Assembly: GCF_007860105.1 (NCBI RefSeq)
Contig: NZ_SJPU01000001.1
Span: forward strand, 1,128,090 to 1,192,089
DNA: 64,000 nucleotides
Direction of reading: 5' to 3'
From: Allorhodopirellula heiligendammensis
GTDB taxonomy: Bacteria > Planctomycetota > Planctomycetia > Pirellulales > Pirellulaceae
Shown: positions 9,644-19,165 of the stretch, piece after piece
Numbering within the stretch: the stretch's first letter is position 1
Layout of the letters: each line of letters opens with the position of its first letter
The notes under the pieces: generated by a model
Databases searched by the model: none
What the model saw: the letters and a program-made list of their open reading frames with translations, nothing else
What the model was told of the DNA's origin: nothing
Position numbers and translations under genes: made by a program

Positions 9644-11044
9644 ATGCAAAAACAATTTCATTCCATTTGCCGGACGACCGTCGCCGCAATGCCCGGCTTG
9701 CTGATCGTTGCCCTACTGCCGAGCATGGCGACGGTTCTGTCCGCTCAAACAGTACCACCTCGGTCCATTTTGGGAGACACCACGCTGCCGTCTTCAGACG
9801 ACGTGTCGCAAACGTTCCCCTATGGCATCTCAGGCAAGACGCCGCCGTCTCTGACCAAGATCAACTATGCCGGGCAACCTCCCTACCACAAGCATCGCAT
9901 CAATCTACGGGTTTTCCAGGGCTGCCCGCAGGTGGAAGTCTCCGCGGGCGGCCGACTCTGGGCAACTTGGTTCGGCTCTAACGTCCAAGCAGAACGAGCA
10001 CCGTTTCACAAGGGCCAGTTCTCAGTCATTTCTACCTCTGCAGACGACGGCAAGACTTGGAAAGAGGTCTTTGTCTTCGACCCGAGCGAGCTCCTCGGTG
10101 GAGGCGCGTCGGACCCGATGCTCTGGAAAGATTCCCAGGACAACATCCGCTTCATCGGCCTCAGGAACATCGACTTCAAGGGCCAAGACGAATTTGCTAC
10201 CTCAGCGTGGGAATTTACGATGCTCGACCCAGAAAACGAGCACACCCCTTGGAGTGAACCACGCTTGCTAGGAAATAAAAACATCTCGGTCATGAAGCCG
10301 CTGATTTTCCCAGACGGAACCGTGATGCGTTCGATGGATGACTTCAAACTTGTCGGAATTCCCGACAAGGTAAGGATTCGTTTTTTGAAAGAAGGCGTCG
10401 ACGGATCGCCAATCTTTGTTTCCGAATTTCCCATCGACAATGATGCTGGGTTTGCCGAGCAAATGCCCATCATCCGCAAGGATGGTAGTCTGTTCACTTT
10501 TTACCGTGCTAAGGAGGGACAGAAATTCGCAGAATCTTTCGACGGTGGGAAGACTTGGAAATTAGGTGGGTACTACCCAATGCAGTTTTCGATCAACACG
10601 AAATGCATCCTCAAAACACTACCCTCAGGAAGAGTTTTGCTAGTTGCCAACGACGTCCAGATGAAAGAAGAGAATGGTAGAAGACTGTATTACTATACCG
10701 ACGAAGACGGGACCGAACACGCTCTTGAAAAACGCAAAACCGCACGCACTCGCATGACGGCCTATCTCAGTGACGATGATGGCAAAACCTTTCCGCATCG
10801 CATGTTGTTATGCGACGACGGCCAGATCAGTTATCCCTCGGCGACGCTGGGCCAGGACGGATCGATCTATATTGTTTACGACCAGGGACGTGGCGAAATC
10901 GGCCAGCACACCATCTTTTTGTCGAAGGTTTCCGAAGCAGACATTCTTGCGGGTCAACTCGTTCAAGGCGAGAGTTTCTTGAACAACATCGTCAGCCGGC
11001 CCAGCGATCAGGGTGGTGGTCGCCGCGAAGGCGACAAGCTGTAA
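9644..11044 (+). CDS. secreted sialidase-like (BNR/Asp-box) protein
   Basis: A 466-residue protein with a signal peptide ending near LSAQ. It has at least three Asp-box repeats: SADDGKTW (about residue 131), SFDGGKTW (about 297) and SDDDGKTF (about 374), the turn motif of six-bladed sialidase propellers. An N-terminal VSAGGRLWATWFGS segment resembles the first blade of planctomycete exo-alpha-sialidase-like proteins. Catalytic Arg triad and Tyr cannot be assigned by eye, so the substrate may be another glycan. The PQQ-propeller gene lies 114 bp upstream in the same direction. Confidence 0.82.
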   Translation: MQKQFHSICRTTVAAMPGLLIVALLPSMATVLSAQTVPPRSILGDTTLPSSDDVSQTFPYGISGKTPPSLTKINYAGQPPYHKHRINLRVFQGCPQVEVSAGGRLWATWFGSNVQAERAPFHKGQFSVISTSADDGKTWKEVFVFDPSELLGGGASDPMLWKDSQDNIRFIGLRNIDFKGQDEFATSAWEFTMLDPENEHTPWSEPRLLGNKNISVMKPLIFPDGTVMRSMDDFKLVGIPDKVRIRFLKEGVDGSPIFVSEFPIDNDAGFAEQMPIIRKDGSLFTFYRAKEGQKFAESFDGGKTWKLGGYYPMQFSINTKCILKTLPSGRVLLVANDVQMKEENGRRLYYYTDEDGTEHALEKRKTARTRMTAYLSDDDGKTFPHRMLLCDDGQISYPSATLGQDGSIYIVYDQGRGEIGQHTIFLSKVSEADILAGQLVQGESFLNNIVSRPSDQGGGRREGDKL

Positions 11045-11822
11045 AAGCGTACTGGCATTCGCATGTAAGCATGCACCAGTCTCTGGCCGCCGGTCATCCG
11101 GCAATTAAGGATCACAGATTCTGGCTTGTGGCCATGCCCAATGTCTCGGGAGTGATGTCGTCTTCGCTATCGACCCGTAATTCTCCCAGCATACTCGCAG
11201 ACGCGAGAGAACTGGGGCCATCCGACGGAAGCGTCCTCCCTCATTGTGGTGTTTCATCCGAGTCCTGCGAAAGACGTGGTAGGTGGATACTTGGAGGGCC
11301 AAGATGGCCTCAAAAATATTGTCACTCCGATTCTAGTAAATGCTGACGGCAGGCGTGACCTTCCGCCAGGCGCGAAACACCACCGGCGTGCCGTCGACCA
11401 GGCTATCACTTGCCAAATTGCGCGTCCGCGTATCGTGGCTCTGTTTGTGGCGGCAGTTCCAATCGAATGTTCGCACTTAAATTTCCACAATGAATCACTA
11501 GATGCTTGAGGCATGCCCGCAACACTTTCGGTGCAGGCTTCGCATGACAGCCCAGAGTCTGTGCGAGCACGCGGGAACGGCCGACTGCGGAATGAAAACA
11601 AGCGTGTGAAGTCTGGCTGGGACGGTGACTACCTAGCAAATGGAGTGTTCGCAGCACGCCTTGCGGTGCAATCGCTCGCGCAAGTCGGAGGCTCATTCTC
11701 ATCGCGTATTTACCCAATCTTCTCCATTCCTTCGCTTGCAAATTGGAGTCTGCTGGATTCTCCTTCTCCTCGACCTTTCCGAGTGTCCAACCAATTGAAC
11801 TTTCGTCCTTTGAGTAACCGTA
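11045..11822. other. long intergenic region, no supported gene
   Basis: About 780 bases with short frames on both strands. The longest, 190 codons on the minus strand, overlaps the start of the next gene and is rich in Arg, His and Ser with no recognisable motif. I see no intact mobile element, RNA gene or clear terminator. It may be old decayed sequence, but I could not match a piece to a family. Confidence 0.4.
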
Positions 11823-13466
11823 ATGAACCCATCTCGACTTCATAGCTCTGCTCTCGCAGGGCTCCTTGCGTCCGTCATCGCGGTGCCCGTTTGGGCTCAC
11901 GAGGGGCACGAGCACACGACAAAACAATACCCTGTTAGCAAGTCTCCGAAATCGACTGTGTCGGGCTACGTTTTTCAAGACGCGAACGGTAATCAGCGAC
12001 GCGACGAAAACGAAGCCGGTTTGTCGGATGTGAAGGTTTCCAACGGTCGCGATATCGTGATGACTAACCAGGACGGCAAGTATGAGATTGGCGTTGACGA
12101 CGACACTATCGTCTTCGTCATCAAACCGCGTGGCATGATGACACCGCTAAACGAAGTCAATTTGCCTCAGTTCTACTATATCCACAAGCCGGCTGGTTCA
12201 CCGCCGTCGAAGTATCCCGGCGTTGAGCCGACAGGTGATTTGCCGAATTCGGTCGATTTTCCATTGCAGCCGCAAGACGAGCCGGACCAGTTCCGAGCGT
12301 TGATGTTCGGTGACACGCAGCCGCGCAACGTGCAAGAGGTCGAATACATGGCCCACGATGTAATCGATCAGATTGTGGCCGCCGATGCCCATGGTGCATC
12401 TCTGGGCGTGACCTTGGGCGACATTGTTTTCAATGACTTGAGCGTTTTCGAGCCGCATAACCAAGCTGTGGCGCTGATTGGCATTCCTTGGTATAACGTT
12501 CTCGGCAACCACGACATCAATATGGACGCAGCCAATGACGCCATGTCTGATGAAACGTTTGAGTCGATCTACGGTCCGGCCTACTATTCGTTCGACTATG
12601 GACCGGTTCACTTCATGGCACTCGACGATGTTATGTGGCACGGTGCGACTGACGATCAGCGCGGGCATTATACGGGAGGTCTTGGCGAAGCTCAGATGGA
12701 GTTCATTCGCAATGATCTGAGTATGATTCCAGAGGATCAGCTCGTCGTATTGATGATGCATATCCCATTGATTCAAGTGGAGGATCGGCAAGAATTGTAC
12801 CGGTTGATTGAGCAACGCCCCTTTGCCATGTCGCTTTCCGCGCACACGCACTTCGTGAAACACCATTTCATTGACGAGGCAGATGGGTGGAAGGGACCGA
12901 AACCGCACCACCACGTGGTCAACGTGACCGTATGTGGCAGTTGGTGGCGTGGTGCGCCCGACGAACTGGGGATCCCGCACGCTACGATGAGCGACGGTGG
13001 CCCAAACGGCTATTCCATTCTTTCATTTGACGGGACTCAATATGATTTGGAGTTTCATGCCGCGCGCCGTCCGGAAGATTATCAAATGAATATTCATCTG
13101 CCGCCAGTTGTCGACGTGGCGGAAACGCTGCAAACTCCGGTGATTGTAAACGTGTTCAATGGCACGACGATGTCCAAAACTCGCATGCGAGTGTTGCCGG
13201 ACGGAGATTGGCGGGAGATGGAGCGAGTCGAAGGCGTCGATCCCTATTTTGGCGATCTGAAAGAGTCCGAACTGGGAGAAAACCCGCCGCAAGGTTCGAC
13301 CTTGCCCGGCCCATCTTTGACCGATCATCTGTGGCGTGCATTCTTGCCAGCTAGTATGCCTGCCGGAACTCACATGGTCGAAGTCGAAACGACTGATATG
13401 CACGGCAAGACCTATACTGACCGTGAAAGCATTCGCGTCGTTGCTCCGCCAAAGCGACAGCGTTAA
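11823..13466 (+). CDS. secreted calcineurin-like metallophosphoesterase with SdrB-like N-terminal domain
   Basis: A 547-residue exported protein with a signal peptide ending PVWAHEG. Residues about 45-115 form an SdrD B-like, carboxypeptidase-regulatory-type beta-sandwich (SGYVFQDANGNQRRDENEAG). The phosphoesterase core follows with all metal motifs: D164 in FGDTQ, D200 in GDIVFND, N229-H230-D231 in GNHDIN, and H341/H343 in SAHTHF, which bind a dinuclear metal centre. A C-terminal beta domain of about 130 residues closes the protein. The substrate is unknown; phosphodiester or phosphomonoester release outside the cell is likely. A His-rich patch follows the signal (HEGHEH). Confidence 0.9.
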   Translation: MNPSRLHSSALAGLLASVIAVPVWAHEGHEHTTKQYPVSKSPKSTVSGYVFQDANGNQRRDENEAGLSDVKVSNGRDIVMTNQDGKYEIGVDDDTIVFVIKPRGMMTPLNEVNLPQFYYIHKPAGSPPSKYPGVEPTGDLPNSVDFPLQPQDEPDQFRALMFGDTQPRNVQEVEYMAHDVIDQIVAADAHGASLGVTLGDIVFNDLSVFEPHNQAVALIGIPWYNVLGNHDINMDAANDAMSDETFESIYGPAYYSFDYGPVHFMALDDVMWHGATDDQRGHYTGGLGEAQMEFIRNDLSMIPEDQLVVLMMHIPLIQVEDRQELYRLIEQRPFAMSLSAHTHFVKHHFIDEADGWKGPKPHHHVVNVTVCGSWWRGAPDELGIPHATMSDGGPNGYSILSFDGTQYDLEFHAARRPEDYQMNIHLPPVVDVAETLQTPVIVNVFNGTTMSKTRMRVLPDGDWREMERVEGVDPYFGDLKESELGENPPQGSTLPGPSLTDHLWRAFLPASMPAGTHMVEVETTDMHGKTYTDRESIRVVAPPKRQR

Positions 13467-13711
13467 GCGTCACCAGGTCCTCAGGATCGAGATTCGTGGC
13501 GTCGTTCCGGACGCCACCAGCGTTGAAAGCGGGTGCTGCGCAGCCGCTTTGCCCTCACGCAGCAAACGCGTGCACGCTAGCCTCGATGATAGATGGACTT
13601 CCAAGAGATGCGTGAATCCGCTACTGTCCCGATGAAGACTGAGTGCGAAATTCGCTTTTATTGAGCGGATTGGCTTACTATGGATTGCGGGACGAGAGCG
13701 TTGGAGCGGAA

Positions 13712-14248
13712 ATGAAGAGTTGGTCACATTGGTTGCTGTTGAGCATTGTATGCATCGTTCCGGCGTGCCGCTCCACTGCAAAGTCTAACCCCGACCTCTA
13801 TTCAGAGCTGGCCAACCCAGACAGCGGAGAATCAACATGGAAGCCGATTACATTTGTAGACAGGCCTGAGCTTCAGGAAGGAACGGGTGCCATGAATGTG
13901 GAATCCGTCCCCGAGTTCTCGGCGACCGATTCAGGACTCAAGTATCGGATTCTGCGAAACTCCGAGGGCGAAAAGCCAACCGCCGCCAGCACCGTAACGG
14001 TTAACTACCGTGGCTGGCTCAATAGCGGGAAAGTGTTCGACAGCTCCTATGAACGAGGTGAGCCGACTACGTTCCCGTTGCAAAATGTCATTGCAGGTTG
14101 GACAGAGGGTATGCAGCTCGTAGGTGAGGGCGGGATGATCGAACTGTGGGTGCCGTCCCGGCTCGGTTACGGCGAACGTGGTTCCCCAGGATCCATACCT
14201 GCGCACTCGAATCTTCACTTCATCGTGGAACTCGTAACCGTCGAATGA
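13712..14248 (+). CDS. FKBP-type peptidyl-prolyl isomerase lipoprotein
   Basis: A 178-residue product from the ATG at 13712, which gives the lipoprotein signal MKSWSHWLLLSIVCIVPAC with the cysteine at 19. An in-frame GTG at 13643 would add 23 residues before the signal and is rejected. The C-terminal 110 residues are an FKBP domain: VTVNYRGWLNSGKVFDSSYERGEPTTFPL, then VIAGWTEGMQLVGEGG and the closing HSNLHFIVELVTVE. It should catalyse prolyl isomerisation and help fold exported proteins in the periplasm. Confidence 0.92.
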   Translation: MKSWSHWLLLSIVCIVPACRSTAKSNPDLYSELANPDSGESTWKPITFVDRPELQEGTGAMNVESVPEFSATDSGLKYRILRNSEGEKPTAASTVTVNYRGWLNSGKVFDSSYERGEPTTFPLQNVIAGWTEGMQLVGEGGMIELWVPSRLGYGERGSPGSIPAHSNLHFIVELVTVE

Positions 14249-14425
14249 ACCGGATTCCAAGTGGTGTTGTTTCATTAGGCGATTGCAGCTGATTACCAGC
14301 GTCAATTCACCGCTGAGTTTTTGTTCGCGAGCCCAATCGATCGGGCGTGCATGAAATTTCGTATTCGGGAATATTTCTGTGAGGAAGTGAGGGACCGGTC
14401 GCGAGTTCGGCAAGGGCTTGCCAAT

Positions 14426-15403
14426 TCACTCGCGCGGCTCACGCATTCGATCGATGGCCACGGCTGTCAAGATTACACCGCCTTTGACAACTTGTTGCCA
14501 GAACGGCGATACATTCAGCAGCACTAAGCCGCTGTTCAAGACACCGATAATCAGGCAACCGATGACGGTACCGATGATACTTCCGCGGCCGCCTGAAAGC
14601 GACGTCCCTCCAATGACGACGGCGGCAATGCTGTCGAGTTCATACCCCGTGCCCGCGTTGGGCTGAGCCGAGTCGAGTCGCGACGTCATGATCAGCCCAG
14701 CGACAGCAGACAAAGCCCCAGCGAGTGTGTATACGATGACTTTGATGCGATTGACGTTCAGACCGGATAATCGGGCGGTCTGTTCGTTGCCTCCGACGGC
14801 ATAAATATAGCGTCCCAATTTCATCTTCTTCGTAAACAGGGCGGAGAGGCCGACGAGACTTGCTGCAACCCAGACTGGAACTGGGAGGCCAAGCACCGAG
14901 CCAGTTCCGATGAACGCGAAGCCATCACCGAGGCCGGTAATCGGAAAACCTTTGGTCCATAACATTGTCATTCCGCGAGCAATACTGAGCATGCCGAGAG
15001 TCGCGACGAAAGGCGGGATCTTGAGTCGTGTGATCATCTGCCCGTTGAACCAGCCAAGTAGCACGCCCACGCTCAGGCCAGCGAGGATCGCCCCCCCGGT
15101 CGTGAACTGAAATTCCACTCCCAGCCAGGTCATCGGAATAGCTGATTTGATCAGCCCCGCGGTAATCGCGCCGGAGAACGCCAGCACCGACCCAACTGAA
15201 AGGTCGATGCCGCCGGACAGGATCACCATGGTCATGCCAATTGACAGGCAGACGTTGACTGAGATCTGCCTCATGATATTTAGGCCATTTGCCTGCGTCA
15301 GAAAGCGATCCGATAGCAAACTCATCGTCACGATCATCAAGACCAAGACGAGCAGCGACTGGAAGCGAGTTGCAAGTTGCCAAAATTGTGAGTTGTCACG
15401 CAT
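14426..15403 (-). CDS. rbsC: ribose-type ABC transporter permease
   Basis: A 325-residue inner-membrane permease of the RbsC/XylH class with eight to ten hydrophobic segments. Family runs are present: GMTMVILSGGIDLSVGSVLA, FVATLGMLSIARGMTMLWT, and IAAVVIGGTSLSGGRGSIIGT. It is the last gene of the minus-strand sugar run and sits 27 bp after the ATPase gene. Ribose is the favoured substrate because RbsD and ribokinase are encoded in the same run, but the transporter class also carries xylose, galactose or autoinducer-2. Confidence 0.93.
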   Translation of the reverse strand: MRDNSQFWQLATRFQSLLVLVLMIVTMSLLSDRFLTQANGLNIMRQISVNVCLSIGMTMVILSGGIDLSVGSVLAFSGAITAGLIKSAIPMTWLGVEFQFTTGGAILAGLSVGVLLGWFNGQMITRLKIPPFVATLGMLSIARGMTMLWTKGFPITGLGDGFAFIGTGSVLGLPVPVWVAASLVGLSALFTKKMKLGRYIYAVGGNEQTARLSGLNVNRIKVIVYTLAGALSAVAGLIMTSRLDSAQPNAGTGYELDSIAAVVIGGTSLSGGRGSIIGTVIGCLIIGVLNSGLVLLNVSPFWQQVVKGGVILTAVAIDRMREPRE

Positions 15404-15430
15404 ATTCGATAGTTGCCAGATTGCTTGAAA

Positions 15431-16987
15431 TCATTCCGAAGGCCGATTCCCGACCGCCGCACCAGGTACCGCCGCTCGCATCAATAACTCTTCATTCGCG
15501 ATGGCTCTCTCGAATTCTCCCGTCAAGCGGCCCTCGCACATCACGATGATTCTGTCGGCAATACCCAGTAGCTCAGGGAGCTCGGATGACACCACGACGA
15601 TCGCTATACCCTGCTGCTTTAACTGATTGATCAGACCATAGATTTCTCGCTTTGCGCTGACATCAATGCCTCGCGTCGGCTCGTCCAGCATCAACACCCC
15701 TGGTTTCCTGGAGAGCACTTTTGACAGAACAACCTTCTGCTGATTGCCTCCGCTGAGAGTATCAACCGGCTTCATCACATCAGCTGTCCGAATTGAGAAT
15801 TGCTTAACGAACGATTGGGCGTGCTCTCGTTCTCGCGCACCGCTGAGCAGGCCGGCAGTCTCCAAATCCGAAAGATTTGATAGGCTAATGTTCTCTTGAA
15901 TGCTCATCCCCATTATCAATCCCTGATGCTTTCGGTCTTCCGGAACCAGCCCCAGGCCACTGCGCAGTGCCTGTTCGGGAGACTCGCAAATTCCGCTCAC
16001 GCCATCGACTTCAATACCACCTGTCACGCGACTCGCATGAAGGCCGAAGATCGATTCGAGTAATTCGGTCCTGCCGGCACCCATTAGCCCGAAGATTCCG
16101 AACACTTCGCCGCCGCGTACGGAAAAGGACACACGATCAACGCGCGGGCGCCCCCTGTGCTCGCTATCGAGAGTCAGCGATTGCACGCGTAGACGCTCAG
16201 GTTGGGCCGGCACAACGGGTGAGTGAATATAGAGGTCATCAAGTTGCCGGCCAACCATCAGGCGGATGATTAGATCTCGATCGGCAGCAGCGGTCTCGAC
16301 CGTCTCGACGTGCCGACCATCGCGCAGGACAGTGACACGATCGCTAATGCGCATCAGTTCCTCCAGTTTGTGCGAGACGTAGACGATCGAGACGCCCGAG
16401 TCCCGCAGCGAGCGGATCAGACCCAACAACGATTCAACTTCCTGATCGCTGATCGCCGACGTCGGCTCGTCCATGAAGATCACGCGTGCTTTGGAATTGA
16501 TCGCCTTGGCAATCTCGACGACCTGCTGCTGCCCGACTCGTAACCGATGAACATCCGCACGAGGATCGATCGTATCATCCAGATCGGCCAGCAACTTACG
16601 ACATTGCTCGTTCTGGTCTCGCGAGCGAATGAGTCCAGCCCTTGAGACGAGCTCGCAACCGAGAAAAATGTTGTCTGCAACCGAGAGACGTGGAACGAGA
16701 TTCAATTCCTGATGCACCAACGCGATACCACGATCCGACGCTTCACGTGGATTGGCGAACTGAACGGGTTCGTCATCCAACCGGATCACACCTTCATCAG
16801 CGCGATGCGCCCCCGCCAGAATATGCATCAGCGTCGATTTTCCAGCGCCGTTTTCGCCGATCAACCCGTGGACTTCTCCAGCTCGCACGTCAAAGTGGAC
16901 GTGATCGAGCGCCAACACGCCAGGATAACGCTTGACGATTCCCACACCCGCCAACACGACTTGGCTCTTCGCCGCGGACTGGATCAT
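15431..16987 (-). CDS. rbsA: sugar ABC transporter ATPase with two nucleotide-binding domains
   Basis: A 518-residue RbsA/MglA-type ATPase. The first half has Walker A GENGAGKSTLMHIL and Walker B VIFMDEPTSAIS. The second has a degenerate P-loop GLMGAGRTELLES, normal for the family, a signature LSGGNQQKVVLSKVL, and Walker B VLMLDEPTRGID. Two such halves on one chain drive import of a pentose or hexose through the RbsC-like permease. The start codon overlaps the stop of the DUF2291 gene as ATGA at 16984-16987, so the two are probably translationally coupled. Confidence 0.94.
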   Translation of the reverse strand: MIQSAAKSQVVLAGVGIVKRYPGVLALDHVHFDVRAGEVHGLIGENGAGKSTLMHILAGAHRADEGVIRLDDEPVQFANPREASDRGIALVHQELNLVPRLSVADNIFLGCELVSRAGLIRSRDQNEQCRKLLADLDDTIDPRADVHRLRVGQQQVVEIAKAINSKARVIFMDEPTSAISDQEVESLLGLIRSLRDSGVSIVYVSHKLEELMRISDRVTVLRDGRHVETVETAAADRDLIIRLMVGRQLDDLYIHSPVVPAQPERLRVQSLTLDSEHRGRPRVDRVSFSVRGGEVFGIFGLMGAGRTELLESIFGLHASRVTGGIEVDGVSGICESPEQALRSGLGLVPEDRKHQGLIMGMSIQENISLSNLSDLETAGLLSGAREREHAQSFVKQFSIRTADVMKPVDTLSGGNQQKVVLSKVLSRKPGVLMLDEPTRGIDVSAKREIYGLINQLKQQGIAIVVVSSELPELLGIADRIIVMCEGRLTGEFERAIANEELLMRAAVPGAAVGNRPSE

Positions 16988-17691
16988 GGAATTATTTCAG
17001 TAGCGGTATGTTTGTCTAGACCAGCGTTGGCGTCGTCGGTGCCGTGCGTCTGAAGTTGAATAGGAATCAGGCCCAACGGGTCAAGGTCCGACTTACCGCC
17101 AATCTTTGCACAGCCGACGAAATCGACGCCCACACCTTTCTTCAGCAATGCCCGGTTCGGCGCGATCACCTCCCGTTCAACGCGGCGATTTAGCTCCGAT
17201 GAGACTGCGTTGAAATCTTGTGAGTTCGCGAAGTCACTGGCATTCACACCGATCGCTTCTCGAACCGTGTTGTCGACAACGACTCCAAGTTGAAGACAGA
17301 CGCGCCGTAAACTATCCCTTACCGTAAGGACAACGCGGTCCTTCTCCACTGTCTCGACGGTGCCCTGCCCCCGAATACAAAAATACCATGCCCCACCAAG
17401 TCCAGCCTGTCGGCCATATTGGCTTCTCGCTCTGGCTGCGTCGGCTTCAAAACCATCCCAGATTTTAGTCACGTTTGTTCCAGCGTCGCCCATCCTCAGT
17501 GGTCCGTCCCAAATTTCGCGTGCGAACGCGGCCGGATCAGCAGAAACTGATTGGCGAGGCGTTGCGGCCGGATCTCCGGACTCTCTCGGATCTGCATCCA
17601 ATGGTCGGATATGGAAGAGTGGGAAGAACCAGCAGACAAGGCCACCGACAATCAGCAGCGAACCATATCTCGTCAATCTCCTGCTTGACAC
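16984..17691 (-). CDS. DUF2291 protein within sugar transport operon
   Basis: A 235-residue protein with one N-terminal membrane helix (SLLIVGGLVCWFFPLFHI) and an extracytoplasmic domain; the pattern AREIWDGPL followed by VGVDFVGCAKIGG matches DUF2291. Genes of this family are commonly found between the binding-protein and ATPase genes of ribose-type ABC operons, as here: it begins 2 bp after the end of the binding-protein gene and overlaps the ATPase start by 4 bp. Function is not established; an accessory role in sugar capture is inferred from this position. Confidence 0.85.
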   Translation of the reverse strand: MSSRRLTRYGSLLIVGGLVCWFFPLFHIRPLDADPRESGDPAATPRQSVSADPAAFAREIWDGPLRMGDAGTNVTKIWDGFEADAARARSQYGRQAGLGGAWYFCIRGQGTVETVEKDRVVLTVRDSLRRVCLQLGVVVDNTVREAIGVNASDFANSQDFNAVSSELNRRVEREVIAPNRALLKKGVGVDFVGCAKIGGKSDLDPLGLIPIQLQTHGTDDANAGLDKHTATEIIP

Positions 17692-17693
17692 GC

Positions 17694-18680
17694 CTATTCC
17701 TTCTTTCCATAGCCAGCGAAGTCGTCGATGTTCTCTTGCGAGACGAGATCGACGTTGACGGGAATCTTTTGATCGAAATCGCGTTTGCCGTTGGCTAGGT
17801 ACTCGTGCGCGTATTCGGCAGATGTTTGGGCCATGATCTTGGGATACTGCATCACGGTCGCAGCGATCTTTCCTTCGCTGATCGACTTGACGGCGTCGTC
17901 CGATCCGTCATACCCGAACACTTTTACTTGATCGGCCTTGCCTGCTGCCAGCAATGCCTGGTAGGCCCCCATCGCCATCGCATCGTTCCCGCAGAACACG
18001 GCATTGAAGTCTTTGTGTGATTGAAGAATCGACTCCATGACCTCCAGTGCCTTGTTGCGATCAAAGTCGGCACTTTGTTGGGCGACCATTTTCAGCCCTG
18101 CATATCGATCGACGACGCTGTGAAAACCTTGGGAGCGATTCCAGGTATTGTTGTCTCCCACCAGTCCCAGCAGTTCAACATACTCCCCCTTCTCGCCAAG
18201 TTTCTCGACGAAGTACTTGCCAAGTTCTACGCATCCCGAATAGTTGTCGGACAACAACTGAGCGGTCGCAGCGTCGCTGGAATTGATCTCCCGGTCGATA
18301 CAGAAGACGGGAATGCCTGCCTCTGTTGCTCGTCTCACGTTCGCAATCGAACCGTCTGCGTCGGTCGGATTAAACAGAATCGCTGAATAGCCAGCCGCGA
18401 TCACGTTGTCAAAGTGCTCCGCTTCCTTGGCTGTATCGTTTTGTGAATCGAACATGTTGGCTTCGTAGCCGAGTTCAAGAGCCCGGTCGCGTGCGGTTTC
18501 TCCCAAAACGACGAACCACGGATTGTTGAGAGTTGAAATGATCACGGCAATCTCTTGACGTTCTTCGACAGTCCCGATGGACGCGCTGCTATTGATGTCT
18601 CTTGTGCAACCTATCACGGCGAGAGACAGGAGGCAGATGAGCAGATGGACCGCTGGAGAGCAGGATTGGAATCGATTCAT
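17694..18680 (-). CDS. rbsB: ribose-type ABC transporter substrate-binding lipoprotein
   Basis: A 328-residue product from the ATG at 18680, with a lipoprotein signal ([13 protein letters not shown]). An upstream in-frame start at 18773 would overlap the rbsD stop and add a basic tail before the signal, so it is rejected. The periplasmic-binding-protein type I fold is plain: [39 protein letters not shown], and [15 protein letters not shown]. It should bind a free sugar outside the membrane and deliver it to the permease. Unlike E. coli RbsB it is lipid-anchored. Confidence 0.92.
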   Translation of the reverse strand: MNRFQSCSPAVHLLICLLSLAVIGCTRDINSSASIGTVEERQEIAVIISTLNNPWFVVLGETARDRALELGYEANMFDSQNDTAKEAEHFDNVIAAGYSAILFNPTDADGSIANVRRATEAGIPVFCIDREINSSDAATAQLLSDNYSGCVELGKYFVEKLGEKGEYVELLGLVGDNNTWNRSQGFHSVVDRYAGLKMVAQQSADFDRNKALEVMESILQSHKDFNAVFCGNDAMAMGAYQALLAAGKADQVKVFGYDGSDDAVKSISEGKIAATVMQYPKIMAQTSAEYAHEYLANGKRDFDQKIPVNVDLVSQENIDDFAGYGKKE

Positions 18681-18724
18681 AATAATGGCTAGGTTCGCTG
18701 TCATAGAATTCGGCTGGAAGGAAA

Positions 18725-19132
18725 TTAAAAGACGACGCCGGACCGAAGGATAACATTTGCATAGGGCGTACATTCACCCGTCCGCACAAAAACTTCGCTT
18801 TCGCATGATCTTCGCTTGAAGTCTTCATGAGAAACCTCGGTCACCAGGGGGTTCATTCCGTGGCGTTCGATCACGTCCATTAGTCCCCGAAAAATCTCAG
18901 TGTTGTGTTGGTGAATCTCCGACGCGACCACAATTTCCTCGATCATCATCTCACTCAACAGGGCATCAAGTGTCCGTAGGAAAGACGGATAACCCGGTTC
19001 GATCGCTAAGTCGATCCGTTTGATTCTGGACGGTATCGGCAGTCCGGCGTCGCACAACGTGATGGACGCCGTATGTCCGATTCGGCTGATCTCGTAACTC
19101 AGTTCGCTGTTGAGTAGTCTGGTTCGTTTCAT
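18725..19132 (-). CDS. rbsD: RbsD/FucU-family sugar pyranase (mutarotase)
   Basis: A 135-residue protein of the usual length. It begins [20 protein letters not shown], has the family [12 protein letters not shown], and ends with [14 protein letters not shown]. RbsD converts beta-D-ribopyranose to the furanose form used by ribokinase; FucU does the same kind of step on fucose. Ribokinase in the same run favours ribose. It acts in the cytoplasm after import. The gene lies 33 bp after the dehydrogenase and 44 bp before the binding protein. Confidence 0.93.
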   Translation of the reverse strand: MKRTRLLNSELSYEISRIGHTASITLCDAGLPIPSRIKRIDLAIEPGYPSFLRTLDALLSEMMIEEIVVASEIHQHNTEIFRGLMDVIERHGMNPLVTEVSHEDFKRRSCESEVFVRTGECTPYANVILRSGVVF

Positions 19133-19165
19133 GGAGCACCTGCAGTCGTATATTTCCCCTACCTC

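Noticed and set aside
11406-11978. Open frame of 190 codons on the minus strand
   Set aside because: Overlaps the start and signal peptide of the phosphoesterase gene, and has no domain or protein-like pattern.
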